A DNA stretch of 34,138 nt from DAOSVX01 sp964493665. GTDB lineage: Bacteria > Bacillota_I > Bacilli_A > RF39 > UBA660. Of this stretch, positions 1 through 7,619 are shown piece after piece. The position numbers and the translations under genes are program-made. The stretch covers positions 1-34,138 of the forward strand of contig CAZBOZ010000010.1 in assembly GCA_964493665.1 (NCBI GenBank), read 5' to 3'. A model generated the notes under the pieces. It saw nothing but the letters and a program-made list of their open reading frames with translations, was not told the DNA's origin and did no database searches. Each line of letters begins with the position of its first letter. Position 1 is the stretch's first letter.

Positions 1-810
1 TATGAGAGTATTTCCACGCATTTAGAAGATTCAAAAATTGATGGAGTTTTACATGAATTCCAAAAAATTGACGGAGTTAAAGAAGACGTTACTAGTATTG
101 TTTTAGCTCTAAAAAGCGTTGTAATAAAAAAACATGCTGAAGGAGAAAAGATTTTAAGACTATCGGTATCAAAAGAAGGCCCAGTACTTGCTAAAGATAT
201 TGAAAAAGATGCTGATATTGAAATAGTCAATCCTGATTTAGTAATAGCTAATATTGCTAAAGGTGGATCATTAACAATGGAAATGACTGTTAATAAGGGT
301 AGAGGCTATGTTGATGCTAAGGAAAACCAAAGGCTACTAGGAGAGTCTAAGGTTGGAGTAATAGCTATTGACTCATTATATTCACCTATCGAAAGAGTTA
401 GTTGTGAAACTGAAAATACTCGTGTAGGCCAGGATGAAAACTATGATAAACTAGTAATGGATGTTTATACAAATGGTTCAATTTCCCCAGAAGAAGCTAT
501 GGCTTTAGCAGCAAAAATAATGATTGAACATTTAAATATAGTAGCAGACTTAAATGAAATTAGTAATCAAGAAGATTTAATGACTGAAAAACAAGTTGAT
601 GGTATAACTAAAACATTAGAGACACCAATTGAAGAAATAGAATTCTCAGTTCGTGCTTACAATTGTTTAAAAAGAGCTGGTGTTCATACAATTCAAGATT
701 TAGTTAATAAAAAAGAAGCCGAAGTAACAAAAATACGTAATTTAGGCAAAAAGTCATTGAAAGAAGTAATTGATAAAGTTCATGAAATAGGCTTAGAATT
801 TAAAGATTAA
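1..810 (+). CDS. rpoA: RNA polymerase subunit alpha (5'-truncated by window edge)
   Basis: RNA polymerase alpha subunit, which dimerises to nucleate core assembly and contacts promoter UP elements and activators. Frame 1 is open from the first base, so the gene enters from outside the window; about 45 N-terminal residues are missing compared with the usual ~315 aa. Visible are the N-terminal-domain motif HEFQKIDGVKEDVTSIVL, the NTD loop with GGSLTMEMTVNKGRGY, and a complete C-terminal domain (PIEEIEFSVRAYNCLKRAG, then RNLGKKSLKEV) with the helix-hairpin-helix that binds DNA. An internal ATG at 277 is not the start, because conserved NTD sequence continues upstream of it. It is followed 12 bp later by rplQ, the standard end of the alpha operon. 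Nothing looks degraded. Confidence 0.97.
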   Translation, partial: YESISTHLEDSKIDGVLHEFQKIDGVKEDVTSIVLALKSVVIKKHAEGEKILRLSVSKEGPVLAKDIEKDADIEIVNPDLVIANIAKGGSLTMEMTVNKGRGYVDAKENQRLLGESKVGVIAIDSLYSPIERVSCETENTRVGQDENYDKLVMDVYTNGSISPEEAMALAAKIMIEHLNIVADLNEISNQEDLMTEKQVDGITKTLETPIEEIEFSVRAYNCLKRAGVHTIQDLVNKKEAEVTKIRNLGKKSLKEVIDKVHEIGLEFKD

Positions 811-822
811 GGAGGATAAAAA

Positions 823-1161
823 ATGTATCGTAAATTAGGGAGAGAAACTCGTAAGAGAAGAAGTATTTTAGCCTCTTTAACCAAAGACGTTTTAATAACT
901 GGTCATGTGGTTACTACTGAAGCAAGAGCTAAAGAAGTAAGAAAATTTGTTGATAGAATGGTTACTTATGGCAAAGATGGTTCATTAGTAGCCAGAAGAA
1001 AAGCTTTAGCTTTTCTCCATAATGATTCAACTTTAGTAAAAAAACTATTTGATGAAATAGCTCCAAAATATAAAGATAGAGATGGTGGCTATACAAGAAT
1101 AATTAAAATAAAAGAACGTATTGGCGATGATGCTTTAGAAGTAAGATTAGAATTAGTTTAA
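823..1161 (+). CDS. rplQ: 50S ribosomal protein L17
   Basis: Ribosomal protein bL17 of the large subunit. The 112-residue product has the typical start MYRKLGRETRKRRSIL, the central TTEARAKEVRKFVDRM segment and the conserved tail DGGYTRIIKIKERIGDDA, at the usual family length. A consensus Shine-Dalgarno (AAGGAGG, 809-815) lies just upstream, and the gene follows rpoA by 12 bp, the order seen at the end of the S10-spc-alpha ribosomal superoperon. The stop codon is embedded in a rho-independent terminator (1150-1176), so the ribosomal operon ends here. In many Bacilli an ECF transporter gene would follow; that is not the case here. Confidence 0.98.
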   Translation: MYRKLGRETRKRRSILASLTKDVLITGHVVTTEARAKEVRKFVDRMVTYGKDGSLVARRKALAFLHNDSTLVKKLFDEIAPKYKDRDGGYTRIIKIKERIGDDALEVRLELV

Positions 1162-1176
1162 ACTAATTCTTTTTTT
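1150..1176 (+). terminator. Rho-independent terminator of the alpha operon
   Basis: Perfect palindrome GAATTAGTTTAAACTAATTC at 1150-1169, overlapping the rplQ stop codon and running directly into seven T residues. It ends rpoA-rplQ transcription just before the next promoter. Confidence 0.8.
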
Positions 1177-1186
1177 ATGTTTAATA

Positions 1187-1216
1187 TTTACTTTATAGGC
1201 TTTTGTATGCTAAAAT
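1187..1216 (+). promoter_or_regulatory. Sigma-A promoter, extended -10
   Basis: TTTACT (1187-1192), 18-bp spacer, TAAAAT (1211-1216) preceded by TGC (1208-1210), which is an extended -10. Predicted transcription start is about 1223. This puts ATG codons at 1203 and 1221 upstream of or at the RNA start and favours TTG 1248 as the start of the next gene. Confidence 0.6.
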
Positions 1217-1247
1217 GATAATGAATAAGAATAAGGATGTGGTACTT

Positions 1248-3173
1248 TTGAGAAACTCAGATAGAATGCTAAAAATAATACAAGAATTACTAGAAAAAGC
1301 AACCAACAAATTAACAGCTGATTTTCGCAAGGAACAATTAAAAAAAATTAAATTAGACTGCGACTCGAGATTGACTAGTTTAAGAGCTTTTAGAGAAAAA
1401 GAAAAAGGCCAAACCTATGAAGATGCTAATGCCAAGGAACGTAACGAGGCAAGAGCTGAAAACATTGGAGCTATTTTAACTTCGCTTAAATCTAAATCAG
1501 ATTTAATAGCTAAGGAAGAAACTGAAACTAACAATGCTATTGAAAGCTTTAGTTTTTTACAATTAAAAGCTTTAGAAGAAGCAGAGGCTTTAAAAGCAGA
1601 TGTTAAAAAGCTAAGAGAATCAGTTATCAATCTTACCGAAGAATTTCAAGCACCATTAAATAATGAAATAACTACAAAAGCCAAAGAAATGGCAAGCGTT
1701 GAAGATGATTTAAAAAATTATGCTGAAAAATTAGCAACTTTATTAATTGCTAAAGCAGAATTAAGTGCTGAAAGAAAAATGATTAAACAATCTGTAGCTA
1801 AATTAACTGAAACAGCAAGAGAAAGCAGAATTGTTAGTGTTGAAAAAATTATTGCCGAAACAGCTGAAGCAGAGATGGAATCAATTATTGATGGGTTAAA
1901 GGAAAAGATGGACACATTAAAAAAAGATCCGACTAGTTTAGCAGAAAAACTTATTAGACTAGTAAAAGATGGAGCCACAGAGGATGAAATATCTAAAGAA
2001 ATGAATACATTAAGAATCCTTGCTGGAGATGTGCCTTTTGATTTTAATGCTACTCCAAAAATTGGATTAGTTGCTTCTCCACTAGAAAAAACCGCAGGAG
2101 CCTTAAAAGATCAGATATCATTTTATGAAAATAGTGTCTTAAGTCTTCAACAAAATGCTATAAACAATACTATGCTTATTTCTAAAATGGTAGCAGGCAT
2201 AGTGTATTATATGGAATTAACAAATAAAGCAAAAATAGTTAGAGCTCAATTGGCTGAAGAAATGAAACTGTTTGAAAAAGAATTTACCAAGCTTCCTAGT
2301 ATTAGGGCTAATATTAATAAGATTGATGGAATAATTGCTGGTTTAGAAGAAACAGAAAGAAAGATTTTTAAATCTTTAGAAGATTCAGTTAGCTATAGTA
2401 AAGAAAATGCTATTAAACAATGTTCAACAAGCTTTATGGAATCCCAAGCAAGAATTAATTTATCAAAATTAGAAAGCAGCAGTAAATTTGCAACACCTCT
2501 AGATGAAATAGAAATTACGGTGGCTCTGCTAAGAGGAGCATATTCATCACTTGATGAAAAAGAGCCAGAAATTTCTACTACTCCAGAAGATGATTTCTTA
2601 GGTCAATTTGCTGGAGAAACATATCCTATAAATGAAGCACCAAGGGAATTGGATTTAAAAAATGTTGATCCCAATGCATTAGGTTTGGATAATAATCCAA
2701 CAATGCTTCCAGTAATAGAAGAAATTAAAATAACAGACTTGCCTGATTATAACTCACAGGGCATAGCAGAAGTTCCTAAAAAATTAAAAGAAAATCCCCC
2801 TGAAGAGGAAATGCCAATTGAACCAATAGCAGTTGCTAGTCCTATAGTACGAGAACCAAATGAGAATTCTTCTTTAAAAGCACCAGAACCTGTAGAAACA
2901 GCTCATCCACTACCAGCCTCAGTTATAGAGAGTGAAGGCTTATTAAATAGTGGTGGCCCTGCTGTTCCTGTAGAAAAACCAACTTTTATTAACAACGAAG
3001 AAATTAACCCAGCCTCAGTTATGGAAAGAGAGGGGTTATTAAATAGTGATAATCCTATAATACCTGCTCCAAGAGTAACTAACATTAGAAATGTTGGAAT
3101 TAATGGTGATATAATTACTAAAGCTTATATTGGTTACATGGAATCTCTAGTAGGAGGGATTAAAAGAATATGA
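1248..3173 (+). CDS. Unrecognised coiled-coil protein with acidic Pro/Glu-rich tail
   Basis: I do not recognise this family. The predicted product is 641 aa from TTG 1248, with AAGGA at 1233-1237; in-frame ATGs at 1203 and 1221 fall inside the promoter region. Residues ~1-400 are rich in Lys, Glu and Ala with heptad-like spacing, suggesting long coiled coils. The remainder is a low-complexity acidic linker (many PEE/EEP/EPI runs), ending in a duplicated 12-13-residue motif (PASVIESEGLLNS and PASVMEREGLLNS) and a basic tail GYMESLVGGIKRI. No signal peptide or TM helix is seen, so it is probably cytoplasmic, perhaps a scaffold. Its stop overlaps the next start (ATGA), implying translational coupling with the DUF1292-like protein. 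Some phage or cell-division-like coiled-coil role cannot be excluded. Confidence 0.8.
   Translation: MRNSDRMLKIIQELLEKATNKLTADFRKEQLKKIKLDCDSRLTSLRAFREKEKGQTYEDANAKERNEARAENIGAILTSLKSKSDLIAKEETETNNAIESFSFLQLKALEEAEALKADVKKLRESVINLTEEFQAPLNNEITTKAKEMASVEDDLKNYAEKLATLLIAKAELSAERKMIKQSVAKLTETARESRIVSVEKIIAETAEAEMESIIDGLKEKMDTLKKDPTSLAEKLIRLVKDGATEDEISKEMNTLRILAGDVPFDFNATPKIGLVASPLEKTAGALKDQISFYENSVLSLQQNAINNTMLISKMVAGIVYYMELTNKAKIVRAQLAEEMKLFEKEFTKLPSIRANINKIDGIIAGLEETERKIFKSLEDSVSYSKENAIKQCSTSFMESQARINLSKLESSSKFATPLDEIEITVALLRGAYSSLDEKEPEISTTPEDDFLGQFAGETYPINEAPRELDLKNVDPNALGLDNNPTMLPVIEEIKITDLPDYNSQGIAEVPKKLKENPPEEEMPIEPIAVASPIVREPNENSSLKAPEPVETAHPLPASVIESEGLLNSGGPAVPVEKPTFINNEEINPASVMEREGLLNSDNPIIPAPRVTNIRNVGINGDIITKAYIGYMESLVGGIKRI
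2913..3056 (+). repeat. Two imperfect direct repeat copies (~48 bp, 96-bp period) inside the coiled-coil gene
   Basis: Copies at 2913-2960 and 3009-3056. Both open with the identical 14 bases CCAGCCTCAGTTAT and encode PASV(I/M)E(S/R)EGLLNS followed by a Pro-containing segment. The 96-bp offset is in frame (32 codons), so it looks like an internal duplication of a short peptide motif with its linker. Confidence 0.75.
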
Positions 3174-3421
3174 AAGTCGGAAAAAATCAATTAATTACAT
3201 TAGATGATGGCCAAAAATATATAGTTACAGAAGAAAAAATGTATGAGAACAATAAATTTTATCTCCTTGCTGGAGTTTTAGAAGATGAAAGTGACTTAAA
3301 CAATAAGTTTCAAATAGCTAGAGAAGTTTTATTTGAAGGAGGGACTTATTTAGAAGAAGTAGATGATCCCGAATTATTAAACAAAGTATTGCCTTTATTT
3401 GAGCCAAAGGATGGTGAATAG
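3170..3421 (+). CDS. Small acidic protein, DUF1292 (YrzB)-like
   Basis: An 83-aa soluble protein. Its pattern, ITLDDGQKYIV then a hydrophobic strand (FYLLAGVL) and an acidic end with YLEEVDDPELLNKVLPLF, resembles the DUF1292 family of small Bacillota proteins of unknown function; that assignment comes from memory of the pattern, not a search. The start ATG at 3170 overlaps the preceding TGA (ATGA), and AGGAGGG lies about 11 nt upstream inside the previous gene, so translation is probably coupled. Only one base separates its stop (3421) from the rubrerythrin start (3423), so the three genes form an operon. Role unknown. Confidence 0.75.
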   Translation: MKVGKNQLITLDDGQKYIVTEEKMYENNKFYLLAGVLEDESDLNNKFQIAREVLFEGGTYLEEVDDPELLNKVLPLFEPKDGE

Positions 3422-3422
3422 T

Positions 3423-3962
3423 ATGGAATTAAAAGGAAGCAAAACAGAAGCTAATTTAATGGCTGCATTCGCTGGCGAAAGCCAAGCTAGAAATAAATAT
3501 ACTTATTATGCTTCAAAAGCCAGAAAAGATGGCTATGAGCAAATTGCAGCTATTTTTGAGGAAACAGCTAATAATGAAAAAGAACACGCTAAATTATGGT
3601 TTAAAGCTCTTCACAACAATGATGTACCAAATACTTTAGTTAATCTACAAGATGCTGCTAACGGCGAAAAATATGAATGGACAACCATGTATAAAGAATT
3701 TGCTGAAGTAGCTAAAGCTGAAGGATTCGAAGAGTTAGCTAAATTATTTACAGACGCTGGCGAAGTAGAAAAAAGTCATGAAGAAAGATATTTGAAATTA
3801 TTAGCTAACATAAATGAAAACTTGGTGTTTAAACGTGGTGAAGATGTTGTTTGGGTATGCCGTAATTGTGGGCATATATATATTGGTAAAGAAGCTCCTT
3901 TAGTATGTCCTTTATGTAAGCATCCTCAAAGCTTTCAAGAATTAAAAGGAGAAAATTATTAA
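3423..3962 (+). CDS. rbr: Rubrerythrin
   Basis: Cytosolic non-haem iron protein that reduces hydrogen peroxide in anaerobes, taking electrons through its rubredoxin centre. The product is 179 aa from ATG 3423, the first ATG after the preceding stop, with AAGGATGGTGA just upstream; the open frame runs further upstream but into the previous gene. The ferritin-like diiron domain (1-135) carries two ExxH motifs (E52-H55 and E116-H119) plus E19 and E85. The C-terminal rubredoxin-like domain has CRNCG and CPLC (C146, C149, C162, C165). Domain order and length are normal for classical rubrerythrin. It is the last gene before a terminator. Its presence argues for anaerobic or microaerobic life with peroxide stress. 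Confidence 0.95.
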   Translation: MELKGSKTEANLMAAFAGESQARNKYTYYASKARKDGYEQIAAIFEETANNEKEHAKLWFKALHNNDVPNTLVNLQDAANGEKYEWTTMYKEFAEVAKAEGFEELAKLFTDAGEVEKSHEERYLKLLANINENLVFKRGEDVVWVCRNCGHIYIGKEAPLVCPLCKHPQSFQELKGENY

Positions 3963-3986
3963 AAGAAAGTTAATCTTTCTTTTTTT
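3961..3986 (+). terminator. Rho-independent terminator after rubrerythrin
   Basis: Nine-base stem AAAAGAAAG (3961-3969) with CTTTCTTTT (3975-3983), loop TTAAT, followed by further T residues. It overlaps the rubrerythrin stop codon. The stem is AT-rich but well placed. Confidence 0.65.
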
Positions 3987-3994
3987 AATTTTTA

Positions 3995-4003
3995 TGTTAT
4001 ACT
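3995..4003 (+). promoter_or_regulatory. Extended -10 promoter for the pheST leader
   Basis: TGT followed by TATACT (3998-4003). The -35 position overlaps the preceding terminator's T-rich arm and is poor, so the extended -10 probably compensates. Predicted RNA start is about 4010, exactly where the T-box stem I begins. Confidence 0.55.
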
Positions 4004-4009
4004 ATATTC

Positions 4010-4222
4010 AGTGTAATGAAGAAAACAATTTAAGTAATTAATTTTTATTCTTATAAGAGAAAAGATATGTAGCTGTAATTATCTTTAGATAAAAAAATTA
4101 ATGAAATTCACTTGTTGGAGTTATATCTCGCATTTAAAGCGTTATTTATATTAAGAGCAAGAATTCCTTGAATTTGGGTGGTACCGCGGAATTAAATTCG
4201 TCCCAATTTAAAGGATTTTTTT
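4010..4222 (+). promoter_or_regulatory. T-box leader riboswitch, Phe-specific (UUC)
   Basis: tRNA-sensing leader in front of pheS. The T-box core GGGTGGTACCGCG (4176-4188) is intact. Stem I can be drawn: AACAA pairs with TTGTT (4112-4116) below the specifier loop; ATTAATTTTTAT (from ~4037) pairs with a matching arm ending at 4102 above it; AGTA and GAA face each other as the expected loop-E elements. TTC at 4107-4109 then sits in the specifier position. The antiterminator pairs AATTCC (4162-4167) with GGAATT (4188-4193) around the TGGT bulge, which would read ACCA of uncharged tRNA-Phe. The competing terminator pairs 4166-4178 with 4202-4214 and ends in T residues 4216-4222. Uncharged tRNA-Phe should therefore switch pheST on. 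Confidence 0.92.
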
Positions 4223-4237
4223 AATGGAGGGATTTTT

Positions 4238-5245
4238 ATGAAAGACAAGCTTAAAAATATTGTCAATGAATTTGTTGATGAAATAAGGAAAGCGAATAAA
4301 GAAGCTGATGTATTTAATATAAAAGCTAAATATTTGGGTAAAAAAAGTGATTTATTTGAATTGATATCTAATTTAAAGAACTTATCTAATGAAGAAAGAA
4401 AAGAATTTGGTAGTGTTTTAAATGGAATTAAAAAAGATATGGAAGAAAAAATAATTCGCCGTTTAGAAGAATTAAATAATAATAGTGAAGTGTCTTTTGA
4501 TGATACGCTTCCTATAAATGAAGATTTAGGATCTCTTCACCCGGTAACTATAGTTGCTAAAGAAGTAACTGACATATTAAAAAGTATGGGCTTTATAGTT
4601 ATGGATGGTTTTGAGATGGAAAGCGATTACTATAACTTTGAAGCTTTAAATATTCCGTTAAATCATCCAGCTAGAGATATGCAAGACACATATTATTTAG
4701 ACAATGATATGCTTCTTAGAACTCATACATCTCCTAATCAAGTAAGAGCAATGCAAGAATATGGGGCTCCACTTAGAATATGTGCTCCTGGTAGATGCTT
4801 TAGGAATGAAGATGTTGATCACTCTCATGAAAACACTTTCTTTCAACTAGAAGGAATGGTTATAGATGAAAATGTTTCAATAGGCAATTTAATATACGTT
4901 ATGGAAGGACTATTAAGAGCAGTATTTAAACAAGATGTTTCAGTGAGGCTTCGCCCAGGATTCTTTCCTTTCGTAGAACCAGGTTTTGAACTTGATTGTT
5001 CTTGCTTAATATGTGGTGGTAAAGGATGTCCTACTTGTAAAGGCAGTGGTTGGATAGAACTATGCCCATGTGGAATGGTTCATCCTAAAGTGTTGGAAAT
5101 GAGCAATATAGATACTAAAAAGTATAATGGTTTTGCTTTTGGCCTTGGCTTAACAAGATTGGCCATGATGAAATATAAAATAGATGATATAAGAGTATTA
5201 AATTCTGGTGATATTAGAAAAATATCAGAGTTTAATATAGAGTAG
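4238..5245 (+). CDS. pheS: Phenylalanine-tRNA ligase subunit alpha
   Basis: Catalytic alpha subunit of the alpha2-beta2 phenylalanyl-tRNA synthetase. The 335-aa product has an N-terminal helical tRNA-binding arm (1-85) and a class II core: HTSPNQVRAM (163-172), motif 2 with GRCFRNEDVDHSHENTFF (185-202), RPGFFPFVEPGFE (239-251), and motif 3 GFAFGLGLTRLAMM (298-311). Between the FPF motif and CGMVHP lies a Cys-rich insert (C254, C256, C259, C264, C267, C276, C278) resembling a zinc knuckle; similar inserts occur in some Bacillota PheS proteins. Start ATG 4238 has GGAGGG (4226-4231) six bases upstream, just past the T-box terminator. pheT follows after 9 bp. Expression is set by the T-box leader. 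Confidence 0.97.
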   Translation: MKDKLKNIVNEFVDEIRKANKEADVFNIKAKYLGKKSDLFELISNLKNLSNEERKEFGSVLNGIKKDMEEKIIRRLEELNNNSEVSFDDTLPINEDLGSLHPVTIVAKEVTDILKSMGFIVMDGFEMESDYYNFEALNIPLNHPARDMQDTYYLDNDMLLRTHTSPNQVRAMQEYGAPLRICAPGRCFRNEDVDHSHENTFFQLEGMVIDENVSIGNLIYVMEGLLRAVFKQDVSVRLRPGFFPFVEPGFELDCSCLICGGKGCPTCKGSGWIELCPCGMVHPKVLEMSNIDTKKYNGFAFGLGLTRLAMMKYKIDDIRVLNSGDIRKISEFNIE

Positions 5246-5254
5246 AGGTGAACT

Positions 5255-7588
5255 ATGAAAATATCTTGTAATGTATTAAAAAAATATATTGATAATGGTG
5301 ATAAAATAGATTTCTTAAAAATATGGGATACGTTTACTATTAGAACAGCTGAAGTCGAAGGTGTCGAAGTAAAAGGAGAAGATGTTAAAGATGTTGTAGT
5401 AGCTGAAATAGTTGAATGTAATCCTCATCCCAAAAAAGAAAAATATCATGTTTTAAAAGTTGATAATGGCGAAAAAATAGTTGATATTTTATGTGGAGCT
5501 CCTAATGTTAGAAAAGGATTAAAAGTGCCAATTGTAAAAGTTGGTGGGATGGTTTCAGGAATAACTATCGAGCCTAAAGAAATAGCTGGAGTATTATCTT
5601 CTGGAATGCTTTGTAGTCCTAAAGAATTAGGTATAAGTGATGATCATGAAGGAATATTAGAATTACCAGATGATTATATAGTTGGTAAAAGTATTTTTGA
5701 TTATATACCAATAAAAGATATAATAGTGGAAATAGATAATAAATCACTAACTAATCGTCCAGATTTATGGGGGCATTATGGAATAGCTAGAGAAATAGCT
5801 GCTATAACTGGTAATATTTTGTTAGAACTACCAGTTTTGGATCTTCCAAAAGAAGGAAAAAAGCTGGATATCGTTGTTCATAATCAAAATTTATGCCCAA
5901 GATATACCAGTATTAAAGTTGGTAACGTAACTAAAAAAGTAAGCCCTTTTGATATTCAAACAGCATTATATTATACTGGCTCTAGAAGCATCTCTTTATT
6001 AGTTGATTTAACTAATTATTTAATGCTAGAACTAGGTCAACCAATGCATGCTTTTGATGCTAGAAAAGTAGAGAGTATTGAAGTAGGGCTTGCTAATAAT
6101 AATGATAAATTTACTACTTTAGATGGTACAGAAAGAACTTTGTCAAATGAAGACTTAATGATTAAGAAAAATAATAAATATTTTGCTATTGCGGGAATAA
6201 TGGGTGGATTAGAAACTGAAATAGAAGATGATACAAAAACATTTATATTAGAAAGTGCTAACTTTGACGCTTATACAATTAGAAAAACATCTATAAGGTT
6301 AGGACTACGTACTGATGCTAGCGCTCATTATGAAAAATCATTAGATCCAAATATGACTATGTTAGCCACGAAAAGATATTTGCATTTATTAAAAAATATA
6401 GATAATGATATAATTTTTGAGTCTAAAGTAACTGATATATATCCTAAGCTATTAAAAGAAATAAAAATAAAATTAACAAAAGAATGTTTGGTTAAAAATA
6501 TAAATGTTAATTTATCTGATCAAATGGTTAAAAATATTTTAGAATCTCTAAGCTTTAAAGTGAAAGTGTTAAAAAATGAATTTGAAGTCACAGTGCCAAC
6601 ATATAGAGCTACTAAAGATATTTCTTTAGAAGCAGATTTAATTGAAGAGATCGCTAGAATATATGGTTATGAAAACATTAATAAAGAGCCATTAAAAGTA
6701 AATCTAACATTTGATGAAATAAAGACTAATTATAAGCTATATTATGATATAAAAAGATTGCTTGCCACTAAATATAATATGAATGAAGTACATACATATT
6801 TATGGTATAAAACATCATTTTTAAACAAACTAAATATAGAAAAAGATAATGTTAAATTACTTGGCAAAAAAGAAGATAATATTTTAAGAGATGATATGTC
6901 TTTAAGCTTATTAGAAGTGGCTGGAACTAATTTAAAGAATTATGAAAAAGTTTTCTTATTTGAAATAGGAACAATAATAAGTAATAATAAAAATAATCAA
7001 GTTTTATCATATGTATTAAGTGATAATATAAATAAAATAGAAGATTTATATGCTTTAGCTAGAGAAATAGTTAATAATATATCTAAAATATTTAAAAATA
7101 AAACAGTAACATTTAAAAAACTAAAATTGGATTCTATATATGATAAAGATTTATCTTGTGAAATTTTTATAGAAGATTTATCTATTGGTCGGATTAAAGT
7201 ATTAAATAATAACTACGCTTCTAAAATAGCCAAAAAGAAATGCTTTGTAGCCGGTGAAATTAATTTAGACATATTCGCTAATTTAGAGAAAGAAAACATT
7301 CTATATACTAATGTTAGTAAATACCCTGAAGTATTATTAGATTATAGTATTATAATGAAAAATACTGATAAATACTTTAAATTAAAAAATATTCTTGATA
7401 ATTATAAGAATCTTCTTATAAAAAGCTATAAACTAATAGATAAATATAATAGTGAAAGCGAAATAAGATACACAATTAGATATACCTTAGTATCAGAGGA
7501 TAAGACTTTAGATCAAAAAGATTTGGATACATTTAAAGAAGATTTCATAAGTTACTTAAAATCTAATGATTTAGAGATAGTTAAATAA
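5255..7588 (+). CDS. pheT: Phenylalanine-tRNA ligase subunit beta
   Basis: Beta subunit of phenylalanyl-tRNA synthetase, which binds tRNA and edits Tyr-tRNA-Phe. The 777-aa length is normal for the long bacterial type. Domains in order: OB-fold tRNA-binding domain (~40-150, VVVAEIVECNPHPKKEKYHVLKV), B1/B3-B4 editing region (VDLTNYLMLELGQPMHAFDA in two parts around 250-270), B5 (~395-470, ending DLIEEIARIYGYENI), the catalytic-like core, and a C-terminal FDX-ACB anticodon-binding domain (~690-777, YPEVLLDYSI). AGAGGTGA precedes the ATG. It shares the pheS transcript and is closed by a strong hairpin (7588-7618). Confidence 0.97.
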   Translation: MKISCNVLKKYIDNGDKIDFLKIWDTFTIRTAEVEGVEVKGEDVKDVVVAEIVECNPHPKKEKYHVLKVDNGEKIVDILCGAPNVRKGLKVPIVKVGGMVSGITIEPKEIAGVLSSGMLCSPKELGISDDHEGILELPDDYIVGKSIFDYIPIKDIIVEIDNKSLTNRPDLWGHYGIAREIAAITGNILLELPVLDLPKEGKKLDIVVHNQNLCPRYTSIKVGNVTKKVSPFDIQTALYYTGSRSISLLVDLTNYLMLELGQPMHAFDARKVESIEVGLANNNDKFTTLDGTERTLSNEDLMIKKNNKYFAIAGIMGGLETEIEDDTKTFILESANFDAYTIRKTSIRLGLRTDASAHYEKSLDPNMTMLATKRYLHLLKNIDNDIIFESKVTDIYPKLLKEIKIKLTKECLVKNINVNLSDQMVKNILESLSFKVKVLKNEFEVTVPTYRATKDISLEADLIEEIARIYGYENINKEPLKVNLTFDEIKTNYKLYYDIKRLLATKYNMNEVHTYLWYKTSFLNKLNIEKDNVKLLGKKEDNILRDDMSLSLLEVAGTNLKNYEKVFLFEIGTIISNNKNNQVLSYVLSDNINKIEDLYALAREIVNNISKIFKNKTVTFKKLKLDSIYDKDLSCEIFIEDLSIGRIKVLNNNYASKIAKKKCFVAGEINLDIFANLEKENILYTNVSKYPEVLLDYSIIMKNTDKYFKLKNILDNYKNLLIKSYKLIDKYNSESEIRYTIRYTLVSEDKTLDQKDLDTFKEDFISYLKSNDLEIVK

Positions 7589-7618
7589 AAAAAGATTCGA
7601 ATATTTCGAATCTTTTTT
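7588..7618. terminator. Bidirectional terminator between pheT and the convergent surface operon
   Basis: Stem AAAAAAGATTCGAA (7588-7601) and TTCGAATCTTTTTT (7605-7618), loop TAT. The A and T runs on either side make it work in both directions; it starts at the pheT stop and ends one base before the stop of the minus-strand gene. Confidence 0.9.
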
Positions 7619-7619
7619 A

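Noticed and set aside
277..810. rpoA starting at the internal ATG 277
   Set aside because: The frame is open to base 1 and encodes conserved alpha N-terminal sequence upstream; the gene is cut by the window edge.
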